This document shows positions 50,526-58,452 of a DNA stretch of 64,000 nt, one piece after another. Numbering within the stretch: the stretch's first letter is position 1; every line of letters begins with the position of its first letter. The notes under the pieces were generated by a model that was not told the DNA's origin, did not search any database, and saw only the letters and a program-made list of their open reading frames with translations. This DNA is from a virus. The DNA lies in the IMG/VR virus record IMGVR_UViG_3300028844_003248, positions 1-64,000 of that record; one strand, 5' to 3'. A program made the translations under genes and the position numbers.

Positions 50526-51144
50526 GAGAAAAAGGGTCGGGGGTACTGGTCCACGACGCAACAAACTGCTTACTATGTGTAAGCTGGGAGACGCTCCGAC
50601 ACGAGTTGTGGACGAACTGAACTACATCCTTGACACTCATAGTGGTAATGACATAGGGGGAGATGACTACGGGATCTCTCAGAACTGCGACTATGAGGAA
50701 GTATTCAACGTACAAGACAAGTATAGACAAGTACTACTACAGAAGAAGGCGCTGGGCAACAGTGATGATGTAGACGAATACTTGTATACAGAGTGGGACG
50801 GTAACTATGTGGTACGGTATACACATCCGTATATACAGACGTTATTTAATAATGTTTATCGGTTTCGCTTGAGCGAAATGCAAGGGGATCACGAGTTAAA
50901 CTGGCACATCGATGCCGATACAAGTGTGATTTGTAGAGCACAGATATGCTTGACTGATAGCGAATCGCTGCTGGAGTTTCGTGATAAGAGTGGTGTACAC
51001 AAGCTACAGATGAAGAAAGGGGAGGTGTGGTTCATCAATACAGGGTGGAATCATAGGGTCGTCAATGGCAGCAATCTGAGACGAAGTGCCATATTGGGGT
51101 TTCATTATGAGGATCTCAAGAACAAGAGTTTGATCGATGTCTGA
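50497..51144 (+). CDS. Aspartyl/asparaginyl-hydroxylase-like 2OG oxygenase
   Basis: 215 aa. LNWHIDADTSVICRAQICL contains HxD and KGEVWFINTGWNHRVVNGS the distal His, the usual iron ligands, with RRSAILGFH beyond. Similar folds hydroxylate Asp or Asn side chains. The start at 50497 overlaps the previous gene by 29 nt; ATG 50576 is a shorter option. Confidence 0.6.
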   Translation: MTECLIAQTKRKRVGGTGPRRNKLLTMCKLGDAPTRVVDELNYILDTHSGNDIGGDDYGISQNCDYEEVFNVQDKYRQVLLQKKALGNSDDVDEYLYTEWDGNYVVRYTHPYIQTLFNNVYRFRLSEMQGDHELNWHIDADTSVICRAQICLTDSESLLEFRDKSGVHKLQMKKGEVWFINTGWNHRVVNGSNLRRSAILGFHYEDLKNKSLIDV

Positions 51145-51742
51145 GGCGTTCATGATAAACTTGCTTGATCGAGTCGCCACGTATGCATGGGCAGGTCGTG
51201 TAGACAATTTAGAGTGCTTTCGTAAGGGGCAGATCCAGAGCAAGAAATGGCTGGTATACGAGATCACCAAGTTTCAAAAACATTTTAAAAGAGTAGCGGT
51301 ATTGGGTAGTTGGGATGCTATCCTTCTCTATGAACTGATGAATAAGGACGCCACGGTCGAGCATTGGGACTTCTATGATATCGATGGGGGATGCCACAAG
51401 AGACGTGATATATATTTTGATGTGAACGGAATGGCACCTAACTATACCTCTATTCACGAGGACGTAGAGACGTTGTTTGATTCTCCTAGTATTTGTTCAC
51501 AGTATGACCTCATTATCAATCCATCGTGTGAGCATATGAAAGATATCCCTGCATGCGCTGGGCCTCTGTATGCACTGACTTCGAACAACTATGACAAGCT
51601 AGAAGAGCATATAAACACCATTCAAGACTACCGTGATTTGGCTATAAAGAATCATATAAATAAAGTACTATATGAAGGTGAGTTAAGACTGCCTTTATAC
51701 ACAAGATATTGCACAGTAGGATACCACGAAGATGACAGATGA
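51137..51742 (+). CDS. SAM-methyltransferase-like protein, 201 aa
   Basis: RVAVLGSWDAILLYELM replaces the glycine loop, VEHWDFYDID ends strand II with Asp and YDLIINPSCEHMKDIP is the post-strand IV motif. This altered glycine loop is found in a phage family of methyltransferase-like proteins. Binding to SAM is plausible but not certain. Confidence 0.5.
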   Translation: MSEAFMINLLDRVATYAWAGRVDNLECFRKGQIQSKKWLVYEITKFQKHFKRVAVLGSWDAILLYELMNKDATVEHWDFYDIDGGCHKRRDIYFDVNGMAPNYTSIHEDVETLFDSPSICSQYDLIINPSCEHMKDIPACAGPLYALTSNNYDKLEEHINTIQDYRDLAIKNHINKVLYEGELRLPLYTRYCTVGYHEDDR

Positions 51743-51995
51743 TATATTCGATTTTGGCTTTACAGCCGTCACAGAAGATGAACTCACTACTGTACAAGAA
51801 GCAAATAAAACTGCAATAGCACTTAGTGAACAGACTGATAATAAACAGAACCAACTGGATTCCCTCTATAATGCTATTATGCCCCTTCTGAATAACCTCA
51901 AAATGAATCCAGAAAAAGACTATATTCTATGGCCCAATCGTTTGGCAAAGGTAGAAGAGTTTGAAGATCATTTACAGAAGATATACAAAGGATGA
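51732..51995 (+). CDS. Conserved T4-like phage protein, 87 aa
   Basis: DDIFDFGFTAVTEDEL at the start and LYNAIMPLLNNLKMNPEKDYILWPNR are strongly conserved in T4-superfamily phages. Helical, probably coiled coil. The role is not known to me. Confidence 0.65.
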   Translation: MTDDIFDFGFTAVTEDELTTVQEANKTAIALSEQTDNKQNQLDSLYNAIMPLLNNLKMNPEKDYILWPNRLAKVEEFEDHLQKIYKG

Positions 51996-52001
51996 ATAGT
52001 T

Positions 52002-52265
52002 ATGGTAAATACAATGTGGTCGGCATTGCTGCTTATATGCGCAATCGATTCCGATGGTGAATTCAAAGAAGAACGTCAGTGTACAGCAATTGTGAGCCAG
52101 CAGGTCTGGCGTAATGAAGAATCTTGTATGAATGGTATTGCTCAAGGGTTTAACTCTCAGTTACAAATGCCAACTTCAAGAGCGTTCTCTATACGAGATT
52201 TTGCTTGCTTTGAATGGGAACGGCAGAGGCATGTAACTCCTGACGGTGATGATTCCAAGCTATAG
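52002..52265 (+). CDS. Small Cys-containing, possibly secreted protein, 87 aa
   Basis: The hydrophobic start (MWSALLLICAIDSD) could be a weak signal. Four Cys (C13, C27, C42, C69) and SQQVWRNEESCMNG follow. Related short proteins occur in other phages. Stop overlaps the end of the orphan antisense leader. Confidence 0.5.
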   Translation: MVNTMWSALLLICAIDSDGEFKEERQCTAIVSQQVWRNEESCMNGIAQGFNSQLQMPTSRAFSIRDFACFEWERQRHVTPDGDDSKL

Positions 52266-52296
52266 TGTTCCCCCCTGTTCTGAAGGCTGACACCTT

Positions 52297-52325
52297 ATTA
52301 TACACTGATTCGGCAACATTGTCAA
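52297..52325 (-). promoter_or_regulatory. Orphan minus-strand promoter, CGAATC class
   Basis: On the minus strand: TTGACA (52325-52320), spacer with CCGAATCAGTG, TATAAT (52302-52297). A leader with AGGGGGGAAC follows, but no ATG: the position matching the 15445 start reads CTATAG. Downstream lies only the 3' end of the opposite-strand gene. Confidence 0.6.
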
Positions 52326-52338
52326 GCAATCTTTTTAT

Positions 52339-52367
52339 TTGACAGAGTGCGAATCATATGCTATAGT
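52339..52367 (+). promoter_or_regulatory. CGAATC-class promoter
   Basis: TTGACA (52339-52344), spacer with GCGAATCAT and TGC, TATAGT (52362-52367). Back-to-back with the orphan minus promoter, the -35 boxes 13 bp apart. Confidence 0.75.
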
Positions 52368-52399
52368 ACTGAAAGAAATGATCAGTTAAGGAGAATCAT

Positions 52400-52525
52400 A
52401 TGACTGACTTCGAATGGGAAGTGATCGAAGATATGTACACTTGGGCAGATGCCACAAACTTCGATATTGAAGCGGATCGGAAAATGATGATCGATGCGTA
52501 TTGGAAAGATTACTTTTGGGCTTGA
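52400..52525 (+). CDS. Small acidic protein, 41 aa
   Basis: AAGGAG then ATG 52400. MTDFEWEVIEDMYTWADATN is acidic and aromatic, a type often found in early phage anti-host proteins, though nothing proves that here. Its stop overlaps the next -35. Confidence 0.55.
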   Translation: MTDFEWEVIEDMYTWADATNFDIEADRKMMIDAYWKDYFWA

Positions 52526-52550
52526 CACCCTAAGCGAATCAGTGTATAAT
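52522..52550 (+). promoter_or_regulatory. CGAATC-class promoter
   Basis: TTGACA (52522-52527), spacer with GCGAATCAGTG, TATAAT (52545-52550). A further GCGAATCATGAG lies in the leader. Confidence 0.78.
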
Positions 52551-52577
52551 AATAGCGAATCATGAGAAAGGAATCAC

Positions 52578-52868
52578 ATGCTCACTGAAACTCAAATGGC
52601 TGACCGTCTTGCGATGATCAAAGAAGGTGCTGAGAAGCATAATCGTCAGAGTGTTTTGAAGGCAAGTCTTGCAAAGAAAGCATCTGCTGTAAAGGGCTGG
52701 ATGGATGAGGTTGAGAAACCTGCCAAAGCGCCTACTCAGAACCTTACTGAGAAGTACGATGGTTACAATGAGAACCATTATACGGATGCTTCAAAGTATG
52801 CCAAAGAGCACTATGGTGAACGCTATAATCAGACCACTCGGTTTGATAATGATTGGGGAGATTACTAA
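52578..52868 (+). CDS. Small protein, 96 aa
   Basis: AAAGGAATCAC leader. The helical N-terminal half is Lys/Ala-rich (SVLKASLAKKASAVKGWMDEV), the C-terminal half Tyr/Asn-rich. Shares one base with the next ATG. No known family. Confidence 0.55.
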   Translation: MLTETQMADRLAMIKEGAEKHNRQSVLKASLAKKASAVKGWMDEVEKPAKAPTQNLTEKYDGYNENHYTDASKYAKEHYGERYNQTTRFDNDWGDY

Positions 52869-53074
52869 TGTCTGATACCTATTTCGGTAAAGGGTCATCG
52901 GATACTGCACAGCTTGAAATGCGGATTCACCGCTCGAATGACAAGATCAGTGATCTTAAACATCAGCTTAAAGAAGTACGAAAAGATGTACTCAAGCTGA
53001 ATAAAAAGGTAAATGACTTGTTGGTAACATTAACCGATGAAACCTTGGTAACATTAACCGATGAAACCGAATGA
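52868..53074 (+). CDS. Coiled-coil protein with duplicated C-terminal octapeptide, 68 aa
   Basis: Start ATG 52868; 52853 is in frame upstream. Heptad-rich (RIHRSNDKISDLKHQLKEV). The end is LVTLTDET twice, from a 24-bp tandem repeat (53021-53068). The next gene starts inside the second repeat. Confidence 0.55.
   Translation: MSDTYFGKGSSDTAQLEMRIHRSNDKISDLKHQLKEVRKDVLKLNKKVNDLLVTLTDETLVTLTDETE
53021..53068 (+). repeat. Tandem 24-bp duplication
   Basis: Two perfect units beginning TTGGTAACAT encode (LVTLTDET)x2. The second unit supplies the ATG of the gene at 53061; the first unit has the same ATG out of its frame. Confidence 0.85.
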
Positions 53075-53234
53075 ATCGTTCAAATTAACTGTCGATGATA
53101 TTGACCTTATTGAGCATGCTCTCAGAAAGGCGATGATTGACAATGAGGAGCAAGCGAGTCTTATTGTGGACTTGCTTGCTCGTATTCACCACCAGAAGAA
53201 CTGGTACAGACCTAAAGAATATATCGGAGGATAA
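53061..53234 (+). CDS. Small helical protein, 57 aa
   Basis: Begins within the second 24-bp repeat in another frame. MKPNESFKLTVDDIDLIEHA then ASLIVDLLARIHHQKNWYRP; two helices. Found just upstream of a GGAGG site for the next gene. No family recognised. Confidence 0.5.
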   Translation: MKPNESFKLTVDDIDLIEHALRKAMIDNEEQASLIVDLLARIHHQKNWYRPKEYIGG

Positions 53235-53238
53235 CTAT

Positions 53239-53505
53239 ATGATGACACGTAATGAAATGATGGAAATGCTTCAAGCAAGCACTTGCCAGGTTGATTTCAC
53301 AAAAGTAAATGGAGACACACGCAACATGACGTGCACACTTCGTGAGGATATCATTCCAGCACCAACTAAATCAGAACCCATTACACAGAAGGCAGTACGT
53401 GCGGTAAATGAAGAAGTGATTCCAGTATGGGACGTAAAAGCCGAAGGATGGCGCTCTTTTCGTGTGAACTCTGTTACTGGGTTTAATGCGGTATCGGGCG
53501 CATGA
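53239..53505 (+). CDS. WYL_2/DUF2693-like SH3-fold protein, 88 aa
   Basis: Start ATG 53239 after GGAGG; the 53137 frame runs back through the preceding gene. FTKVNGDTRNMTCTLREDI, then IPVWDVKAEGWRSFRVNSV match the small phage family of Sm/SH3-like barrels that I know as DUF2693. Possibly RNA- or DNA-binding. Overlaps the next gene by 4 nt. Confidence 0.6.
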   Translation: MMTRNEMMEMLQASTCQVDFTKVNGDTRNMTCTLREDIIPAPTKSEPITQKAVRAVNEEVIPVWDVKAEGWRSFRVNSVTGFNAVSGA

Positions 53506-53756
53506 TCATGGATTGGTTTCTAGTCGCATATACAGTCGGCATTTTTGGATGCGCTTTTATGATGGGTAGAAACACCATTAACTTTTCAAAACAGTTAGAG
53601 GATTCGGTTGAGGTTACAATCGATCTTCTAGCCTCGAAGGGTTATCTACGTAAACGATATGAAGACGGTGAATGGCATCTAGTCGAACTCAAAGAAGTTT
53701 ATAAAGAAGGATATGATGCTGCTACAAAAGGGAGTTGTCGTGAAAAACTACGTTAA
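53502..53756 (+). CDS. Small membrane-anchored protein, 84 aa
   Basis: Residues 4-22 (DWFLVAYTVGIFGCAFMMG) form one membrane helix; the rest is soluble and charged (LRKRYEDGEWHLVELKEV). No known family; inner-membrane location inferred. Confidence 0.55.
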   Translation: MIMDWFLVAYTVGIFGCAFMMGRNTINFSKQLEDSVEVTIDLLASKGYLRKRYEDGEWHLVELKEVYKEGYDAATKGSCREKLR

Positions 53757-54024
53757 AGAGCATTTCGAAAAACACCCTAGGGCGGATAGTGAACCAAGGC
53801 CCGCAATAGTTTGTGCAGATGGTACTAGGTATTCTGTGCAAGCGTCTCGGGGCCACTATTGTACACCTAGGGAGGACAACGCCCCCGAATATTCCAGTGT
53901 TGAAGTATTTGGACCATTTACTGTTGAGCCCGAAGGTTGGGTGTCTGTTAGACTCGTCAACCAAAGAATCAAAAGACACGGGGGGTTGACATATAACGCA
54001 GGAAATGCTAGAATCGAATCATAA
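53740..54024 (+). CDS. Small protein, GTG start, 94 aa
   Basis: GTG 53740 is preceded by GGGAG at good spacing; the earlier ATG 53713 lies deep in the previous gene. KNYVKEHFEKHPRADSE then DGTRYSVQASRGHYCTPRED and GPFTVEPEGWVSVRL suggest a small beta-rich domain. Function unknown. Confidence 0.5.
   Translation: MKNYVKEHFEKHPRADSEPRPAIVCADGTRYSVQASRGHYCTPREDNAPEYSSVEVFGPFTVEPEGWVSVRLVNQRIKRHGGLTYNAGNARIES
53986..54014 (+). promoter_or_regulatory. Sigma70-type promoter
   Basis: TTGACA (53986-53991), 17 bp ending in TGC, TAGAAT (54009-54014). CGAATC follows just downstream of the -10 instead of in the spacer. Confidence 0.6.
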
Positions 54025-54041
54025 CTTGAGGAGAAATGCAC

Positions 54042-55157
54042 ATGGCATTACGTCGTAAGAAAAAAGTTCCTGTAGTACGTCGCACTGGTTTAGCCGCAGC
54101 ACCAACGGATTCGTATCGTTGGTTTGCGTCTTATGTTCGACTTGAAGTAGATAAGAAAGATATCGCTGGTATCCTTCGTAACTACATTCGTAATAACTTT
54201 GATGGTGAGTTACGCAAGTTTCTTTTGAGTGGTCCTGATTGGATCTATACCAGCAAGTATGATACCGCTGCTATGATTGAGTGGGTCATTAATCGTGGTA
54301 ATAAAGAACCGAAAGGCTACTCAGTCGAAGAGGTTACAAAACGCTATGTCTCTGAAGTCAGTGATTGGTGTAAGAGGAAACTCGAAGAGCGTAGTGCTTC
54401 TGAAGAGGTAGAGGAGAAACCAAAGGTTCCTCAGTTGACTCCTCTCGAACGTACTCAGCGTGTTGGTCGTCATCTGATTGCTGACATCGAAGGTATGATC
54501 GATACGTGGGAGAAGCATCGAGACGCTAACATCTATGACAAGCTTGTGAGTGAACAAGTCTCATTGGTCGGTGCTCAGATGGTGATGAAATATTACCAGC
54601 CTCTGAAGGTGGAACTCGAAGAGTTGGTGAATACCAAGACACCTGATCTGGTGGAAGGCTATAAGAATATGACCGTGAAGCAACAGAAAGGGTTGCTCGA
54701 ATGGATCACTATGGTGATTGAAGATACCGAGAAGTATATTCTTTCCAAGAAAGCAACTCGTGCTGTTCGTAAGCCTCGTGTGAAATCTGCAGATAAACAA
54801 GTAGTGAAATTGAACTATCTGAAGGCTTCGAAAGAATACAAACTCAACTCAATCAATCCTATGTCGATTGTGGGAGCGATGCGCTTGTATGTATTCAATG
54901 CAAAGTACAAGACCATCACTGAGTACGTATCAAACAGTCGTAAAGGCTTTGAGGTGAAAGGATCAACCCTGCAGAAGGTGGATCTTGGACAGTCTCGAAT
55001 GACTACACTGCGTAAGCCAGAAACAAGTCTGAGTGTATTCCAAAAGAAAACGATCAATCAGATCAACAAGCATTGGAGTTCGCTCACTACTAAAACCAAA
55101 GTGCCAACGGCACGTATTAATAAGGAGACAATACTCTTGAGGGTCAGCGATAAATGA
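54042..55157 (+). CDS. Conserved basic protein upstream of gp33/gp32, 371 aa
   Basis: Start ATG 54042, eight bases after AGGAG (ATG 54036 is too close). RRKKKVPVVRRTGLAAAPTD, then helical domains, and a Lys-rich region (ATRAVRKPRVKSADKQVVK). Similar proteins lie in the gp33-gp32 region of T4-like marine phages without a known role. Coupled to gp33 by a 4-nt overlap. Confidence 0.55.
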   Translation: MALRRKKKVPVVRRTGLAAAPTDSYRWFASYVRLEVDKKDIAGILRNYIRNNFDGELRKFLLSGPDWIYTSKYDTAAMIEWVINRGNKEPKGYSVEEVTKRYVSEVSDWCKRKLEERSASEEVEEKPKVPQLTPLERTQRVGRHLIADIEGMIDTWEKHRDANIYDKLVSEQVSLVGAQMVMKYYQPLKVELEELVNTKTPDLVEGYKNMTVKQQKGLLEWITMVIEDTEKYILSKKATRAVRKPRVKSADKQVVKLNYLKASKEYKLNSINPMSIVGAMRLYVFNAKYKTITEYVSNSRKGFEVKGSTLQKVDLGQSRMTTLRKPETSLSVFQKKTINQINKHWSSLTTKTKVPTARINKETILLRVSDK

Positions 55158-55378
55158 CAGAATTTTTAACAAAAGCAGTTTTTACCAGCATGGTTGAGAA
55201 AGCCGTGCTGGACACGAAGATGTCCTACATGGATGCCATCTTATCTATTTGTGATAAGAATGATATCGATCCAGAGGGTGTAAGAAAGTTTATTTCGGCC
55301 CCGATCCGAAGTAAAATCGAAGCAGAAGCAAAACGATTAAACCTTCTACCAAAAGAAAGTGAGTTGGAGTTCGAATAA
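55154..55378 (+). CDS. 33: Late-transcription coactivator (T4 gp33-like)
   Basis: 74 aa. MSYMDAILSICDKNDIDPEGVRKF then ISAPIRSKIEAEAKRLNLLP matches the short gp33 family, which binds the RNA polymerase flap and links it to the sliding clamp at late promoters. Its presence with TATAAATA boxes implies T4-style late transcription. Confidence 0.72.
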   Translation: MTEFLTKAVFTSMVEKAVLDTKMSYMDAILSICDKNDIDPEGVRKFISAPIRSKIEAEAKRLNLLPKESELEFE

Positions 55379-55382
55379 AGTA

Positions 55383-55411
55383 TGGACGAATCAAATATAC
55401 TATGTTATACT
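55383..55411 (+). promoter_or_regulatory. Possible gp32 promoter
   Basis: TGGACG (55383-55388), 17 bp beginning AATCA, TATACT (55406-55411). The -35 is imperfect. The leader to ATG 55449 carries AAGGGAAAA. Confidence 0.4.
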
Positions 55412-55448
55412 TCAGTAATATTACAGCACATATAAGGGAAAATAAAAT

Positions 55449-56376
55449 ATGTCTTTTTCAAATCTAAAACGCAACCGTGGTGGTATCGAAAAACTAATCA
55501 ATGCCGCTGAAAAAGTAGGTGGTGGTACCACCAAATCATATACAGATGAGCGTATCTGGAAACCAACCGTGGACAAGGTGGGAAATGGCTATGCCGTTCT
55601 ACGCTTCTTGCCAGCAGGTGAGGGTCAAGAACTTCCATGGGTTCGCTATTGGGATCATGGGTTCAAGGGACCAACTGGTAAATGGTATATCGAACGGTCT
55701 TTGACATCCATTGGAAAAGACGATCCAGTAGGAGAATTCAATTCAAAACTTTGGAACTCTGGTATCGATGCCGACAAAGAAGAAGCACGTAGGCAGAAGC
55801 GACGTCTTCACTATGTGTCGAATGTTCTTGTGGTATCTGATCCAGCCAATCCTCATAATGAGGGTAAGGTATTCATGTATCAGTATGGTGCAAAGATCTT
55901 TGAAAAGTTGAACGATTTGATGAACCCACAGTTCGACGATGAAACAGCAATCAATCCTTTTGATTTCTGGGAAGGTGCAAACTTCAAACTGAAGATCCGT
56001 CAGGTCGAAGGCTATCGTAACTATGATAAGTCTGAGTTTGATGGTCCGACTGAACTAGGAGCGGATGACTATTGTGAAGGTATCTACAACTCAATGCATG
56101 ATCTGTCTGAATACACAGACGAAAACAACTACAAGACTTATGCAGAACTCAAGGCAAAGCTTGAGAGTGTTCTGGGTACAACTGGTATGATGAGTATGAG
56201 CGATGAGATGAAACTCGGTAACGAGACATCTGCTGCTCCAATGCGTGAGATGCCAGCGCAGTCGATCACAGAAGTATCAAGTGATCCAGAGACTATTACT
56301 GTCTCTCTCTGTCGAAGAAACTTCAAAGGATGATGATCCAATGTCGTACTTTGCAAAGTTAGCCGCTGAAGGCTAA
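55449..56376 (+). CDS. 32: ssDNA-binding protein (T4 gp32-like) with apparent frameshift
   Basis: 294 residues are read in the first frame (stop 56331-56333). MSFSNLKRNRGGIEKL is the cooperativity N-terminus; the OB-fold with HYVSNVLVVSDPANPHNEGK and a long binding domain follow. The acidic C-terminal tail required for protein contacts is in the +1 frame: VEETSKDDDPMSYFAKLAAEG, stop 56374-56376. The switch falls in a TCTCTCTCT tract (56302-56310). Adding one TC unit joins the frames. Otherwise a typical, complete gp32. Confidence 0.85.
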
Positions 56377-56423
56377 CTTACACGTTTTCTTTCTTTGATC
56401 GGGTTGTGCCGTAATACACACGT

Positions 56424-56450
56424 GAGGGGCCACGGTTAGCCCCTCTTTTT
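56424..56450. terminator. Bidirectional hairpin terminator
   Basis: GAGGGGC (56424-56430), 8-nt loop, GCCCCTC (56439-56445), then TTTTTATT. It lies between the convergent gp32 and tape-measure genes; the minus strand has no long T run, so termination is strongest for gp32. Confidence 0.8.
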
Positions 56451-56451
56451 A

Positions 56452-58452
56452 TTAGAAACCTGCTGGTAAATATGTTGGATCTACATTATCAAAGCCAGAA
56501 CTACCGCCCATATTATAAGTATCTCCACCTCGATTATTACTTTGGTCTATATTGGTTGAAGACGAGGTTTCTGGCGCTGGCTGAAGGTATAGAGACACTG
56601 CTGCAAATTCTTCCGCTTCTCTGAACGCTTTTGTGGATTGCCTTTGCTTGAAAGCAAACTCTGCAGAGGCACGTCTGTCATCGAAAGCATCAGCCGTGTA
56701 TTTACCTGTGCTGGTGTCAAAGAAAGATCCTTGTGGTCTGCTTGCTGACCCCATATATGATAATTGCGCTCCAGTTAGAGCACGTCCACCGCTGATTTTT
56801 CCAGTTTTATTATCAATATTCATAGTTGGACCAAGCATGGCGTCTAGTTTTAGTGCTTGAGCGAGTTGTATTAACTCTGGTTTTTTCATATGCATAACAT
56901 CCAACATCATTGCCATTTCTGAACCAGGCGGTCCATAGCGACCACTTAACATGGGTAAAATATCTTTTTGTATTTTAAAAACATCATCCATAGGTGCGCC
57001 ACCTTGCATCAAGGCTACCATGGCTCTGAAACCTTTTTGAATTATAGGAAAATTATCTTGCATTGCTATCATTGTAGGCATTAGAGCCATTTCAGCAACA
57101 AGTAGTGGCATACTTCCAAGAACTCTAGCAGCGCCACCAGCCACTTTAGCGAGAGCTTGTCCTCCGCCAACTTTAGCGCCCTTCTGAACACCTTGCGCTG
57201 TTAACTGTAGTGCAGCCAAAGGATCTCCAGCCGCAGCAGAACCAAAGTTTACCGCCCCACCGAATCTACTTGGCATTTGATTTCTTCCACGTGGATCTTT
57301 AGCATCACTAGCAGAAGCATTTGTTTTTTGCATTGCTTCAACATTAGCTAAAACCTCCGCTTTCTTTGCAAAAATCTCCATGCCACCGGGGCGTGGCATT
57401 TTATAAGTCACTCGTCCAGTTTTATCAATAACTCTTCTATATCCAGCATCACTCAGGTCAGCATCGGATATTTTTCCTAACCTTAGATCCAAAGGATTAG
57501 CTTTTGGTGTAGCCAACGGCCTTGGAGCCGTTGTCTGCACATTTGGGCCGTCTGGAAGAACTCTAGGTGCCCTGTCTGCATCGAGATTTGTCCCACGTGG
57601 ATCTCCAGCATCAGCAGCAGCGTTTAACGCTATTCTTGCATTTGCGGCTTCAATGGCCTTTGTGCGCTGCAGCCTCTTGGCTGCTTTTGCTTCTTGAATA
57701 ATTCTATTTTGATTTGCAATGCGTTCCGCTCTATTGAATCTTTCTGTTTCTACCGCTACTTTTGATCTTCGTACTTCTTCTGCTTGCTTGAACTTTTCAT
57801 CCGCTTGTTGCATTTTTTGACGAGCCTCTTGAAATTTTTTATCTCTTTCTGCTCTAATAGATTCAGCACGTAGGCGTTTTGCCTCTCGTGCAGTTCGTGC
57901 TTCTATTTGTTTAAATTCTTTTAGTTGTGCTCTTTCAATACGTTTCCGTGCCTTTGTTTCTTCTACTAATCGTTTCTTTTCTATCTGTGCTTTTCTTTTA
58001 AATTCATCGGCTTCTAATCTAGCAATACCACGTTGTGTTTTAACTCTATCGTCAAACTGATTTTTTAAACCTCTTACTGATTCTGCTAAACCTTTAAGTG
58101 CTAATCGAATAGACCCAATCAACAAACGAAACGTCACTCTTGCAGCACCTAATCCCAATGCTCCTAGAAGTCCTGCTGCTGTAATCGTTTTTAAACTTGG
58201 AAACCCTCCTGATTTAGTAGATTTTCTAGTAGCCGAAGCCTTTGCCAGACCACCAGCCATAAATGATCCAACACCTTTTTTTCTTTCACGACGATCCTCA
58301 AGGTCATCCAATCTTCTTCTTGACATTTCAAGAAGAAACTTCTTTAAATTATTATCAATAGAAGTTAACTTTTGGTTACCTTCTTCTTGATTGTCAATGA
58401 TAACAGAGTCGTTACCTTTAATCAGCGCACCGATTTCTTTTAAACTGGACAT
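56452..58452 (-). CDS. 29: Tail tape measure / length determinator (T4 gp29-like)
   Basis: 666 aa. The N-terminus has amphipathic helices and a hydrophobic segment (TITAAGLLGALGLGAARVTF). Residues about 140-275 are a very long charged coiled coil. Hydrophobic helical segments follow at about 440-480 and Gly/Ser/Asn-rich turns at the end. It lies directly after the gp26/gp51 chaperones, where tape-measure genes belong. The ATG overlaps the gp51 stop. Confidence 0.7.
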   Translation of the reverse strand: MSSLKEIGALIKGNDSVIIDNQEEGNQKLTSIDNNLKKFLLEMSRRRLDDLEDRRERKKGVGSFMAGGLAKASATRKSTKSGGFPSLKTITAAGLLGALGLGAARVTFRLLIGSIRLALKGLAESVRGLKNQFDDRVKTQRGIARLEADEFKRKAQIEKKRLVEETKARKRIERAQLKEFKQIEARTAREAKRLRAESIRAERDKKFQEARQKMQQADEKFKQAEEVRRSKVAVETERFNRAERIANQNRIIQEAKAAKRLQRTKAIEAANARIALNAAADAGDPRGTNLDADRAPRVLPDGPNVQTTAPRPLATPKANPLDLRLGKISDADLSDAGYRRVIDKTGRVTYKMPRPGGMEIFAKKAEVLANVEAMQKTNASASDAKDPRGRNQMPSRFGGAVNFGSAAAGDPLAALQLTAQGVQKGAKVGGGQALAKVAGGAARVLGSMPLLVAEMALMPTMIAMQDNFPIIQKGFRAMVALMQGGAPMDDVFKIQKDILPMLSGRYGPPGSEMAMMLDVMHMKKPELIQLAQALKLDAMLGPTMNIDNKTGKISGGRALTGAQLSYMGSASRPQGSFFDTSTGKYTADAFDDRRASAEFAFKQRQSTKAFREAEEFAAVSLYLQPAPETSSSTNIDQSNNRGGDTYNMGGSSGFDNVDPTYLPAGF

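Noticed and set aside
51655-51662. TATAAATA before the 51732 gene
   Set aside because: Within a coding region and 70 bases from the start; no supporting context.
47009-53068. Short tandem repeats as CRISPR-like or VNTR arrays
   Set aside because: Only two units each, no spacers; simple in-frame duplications.
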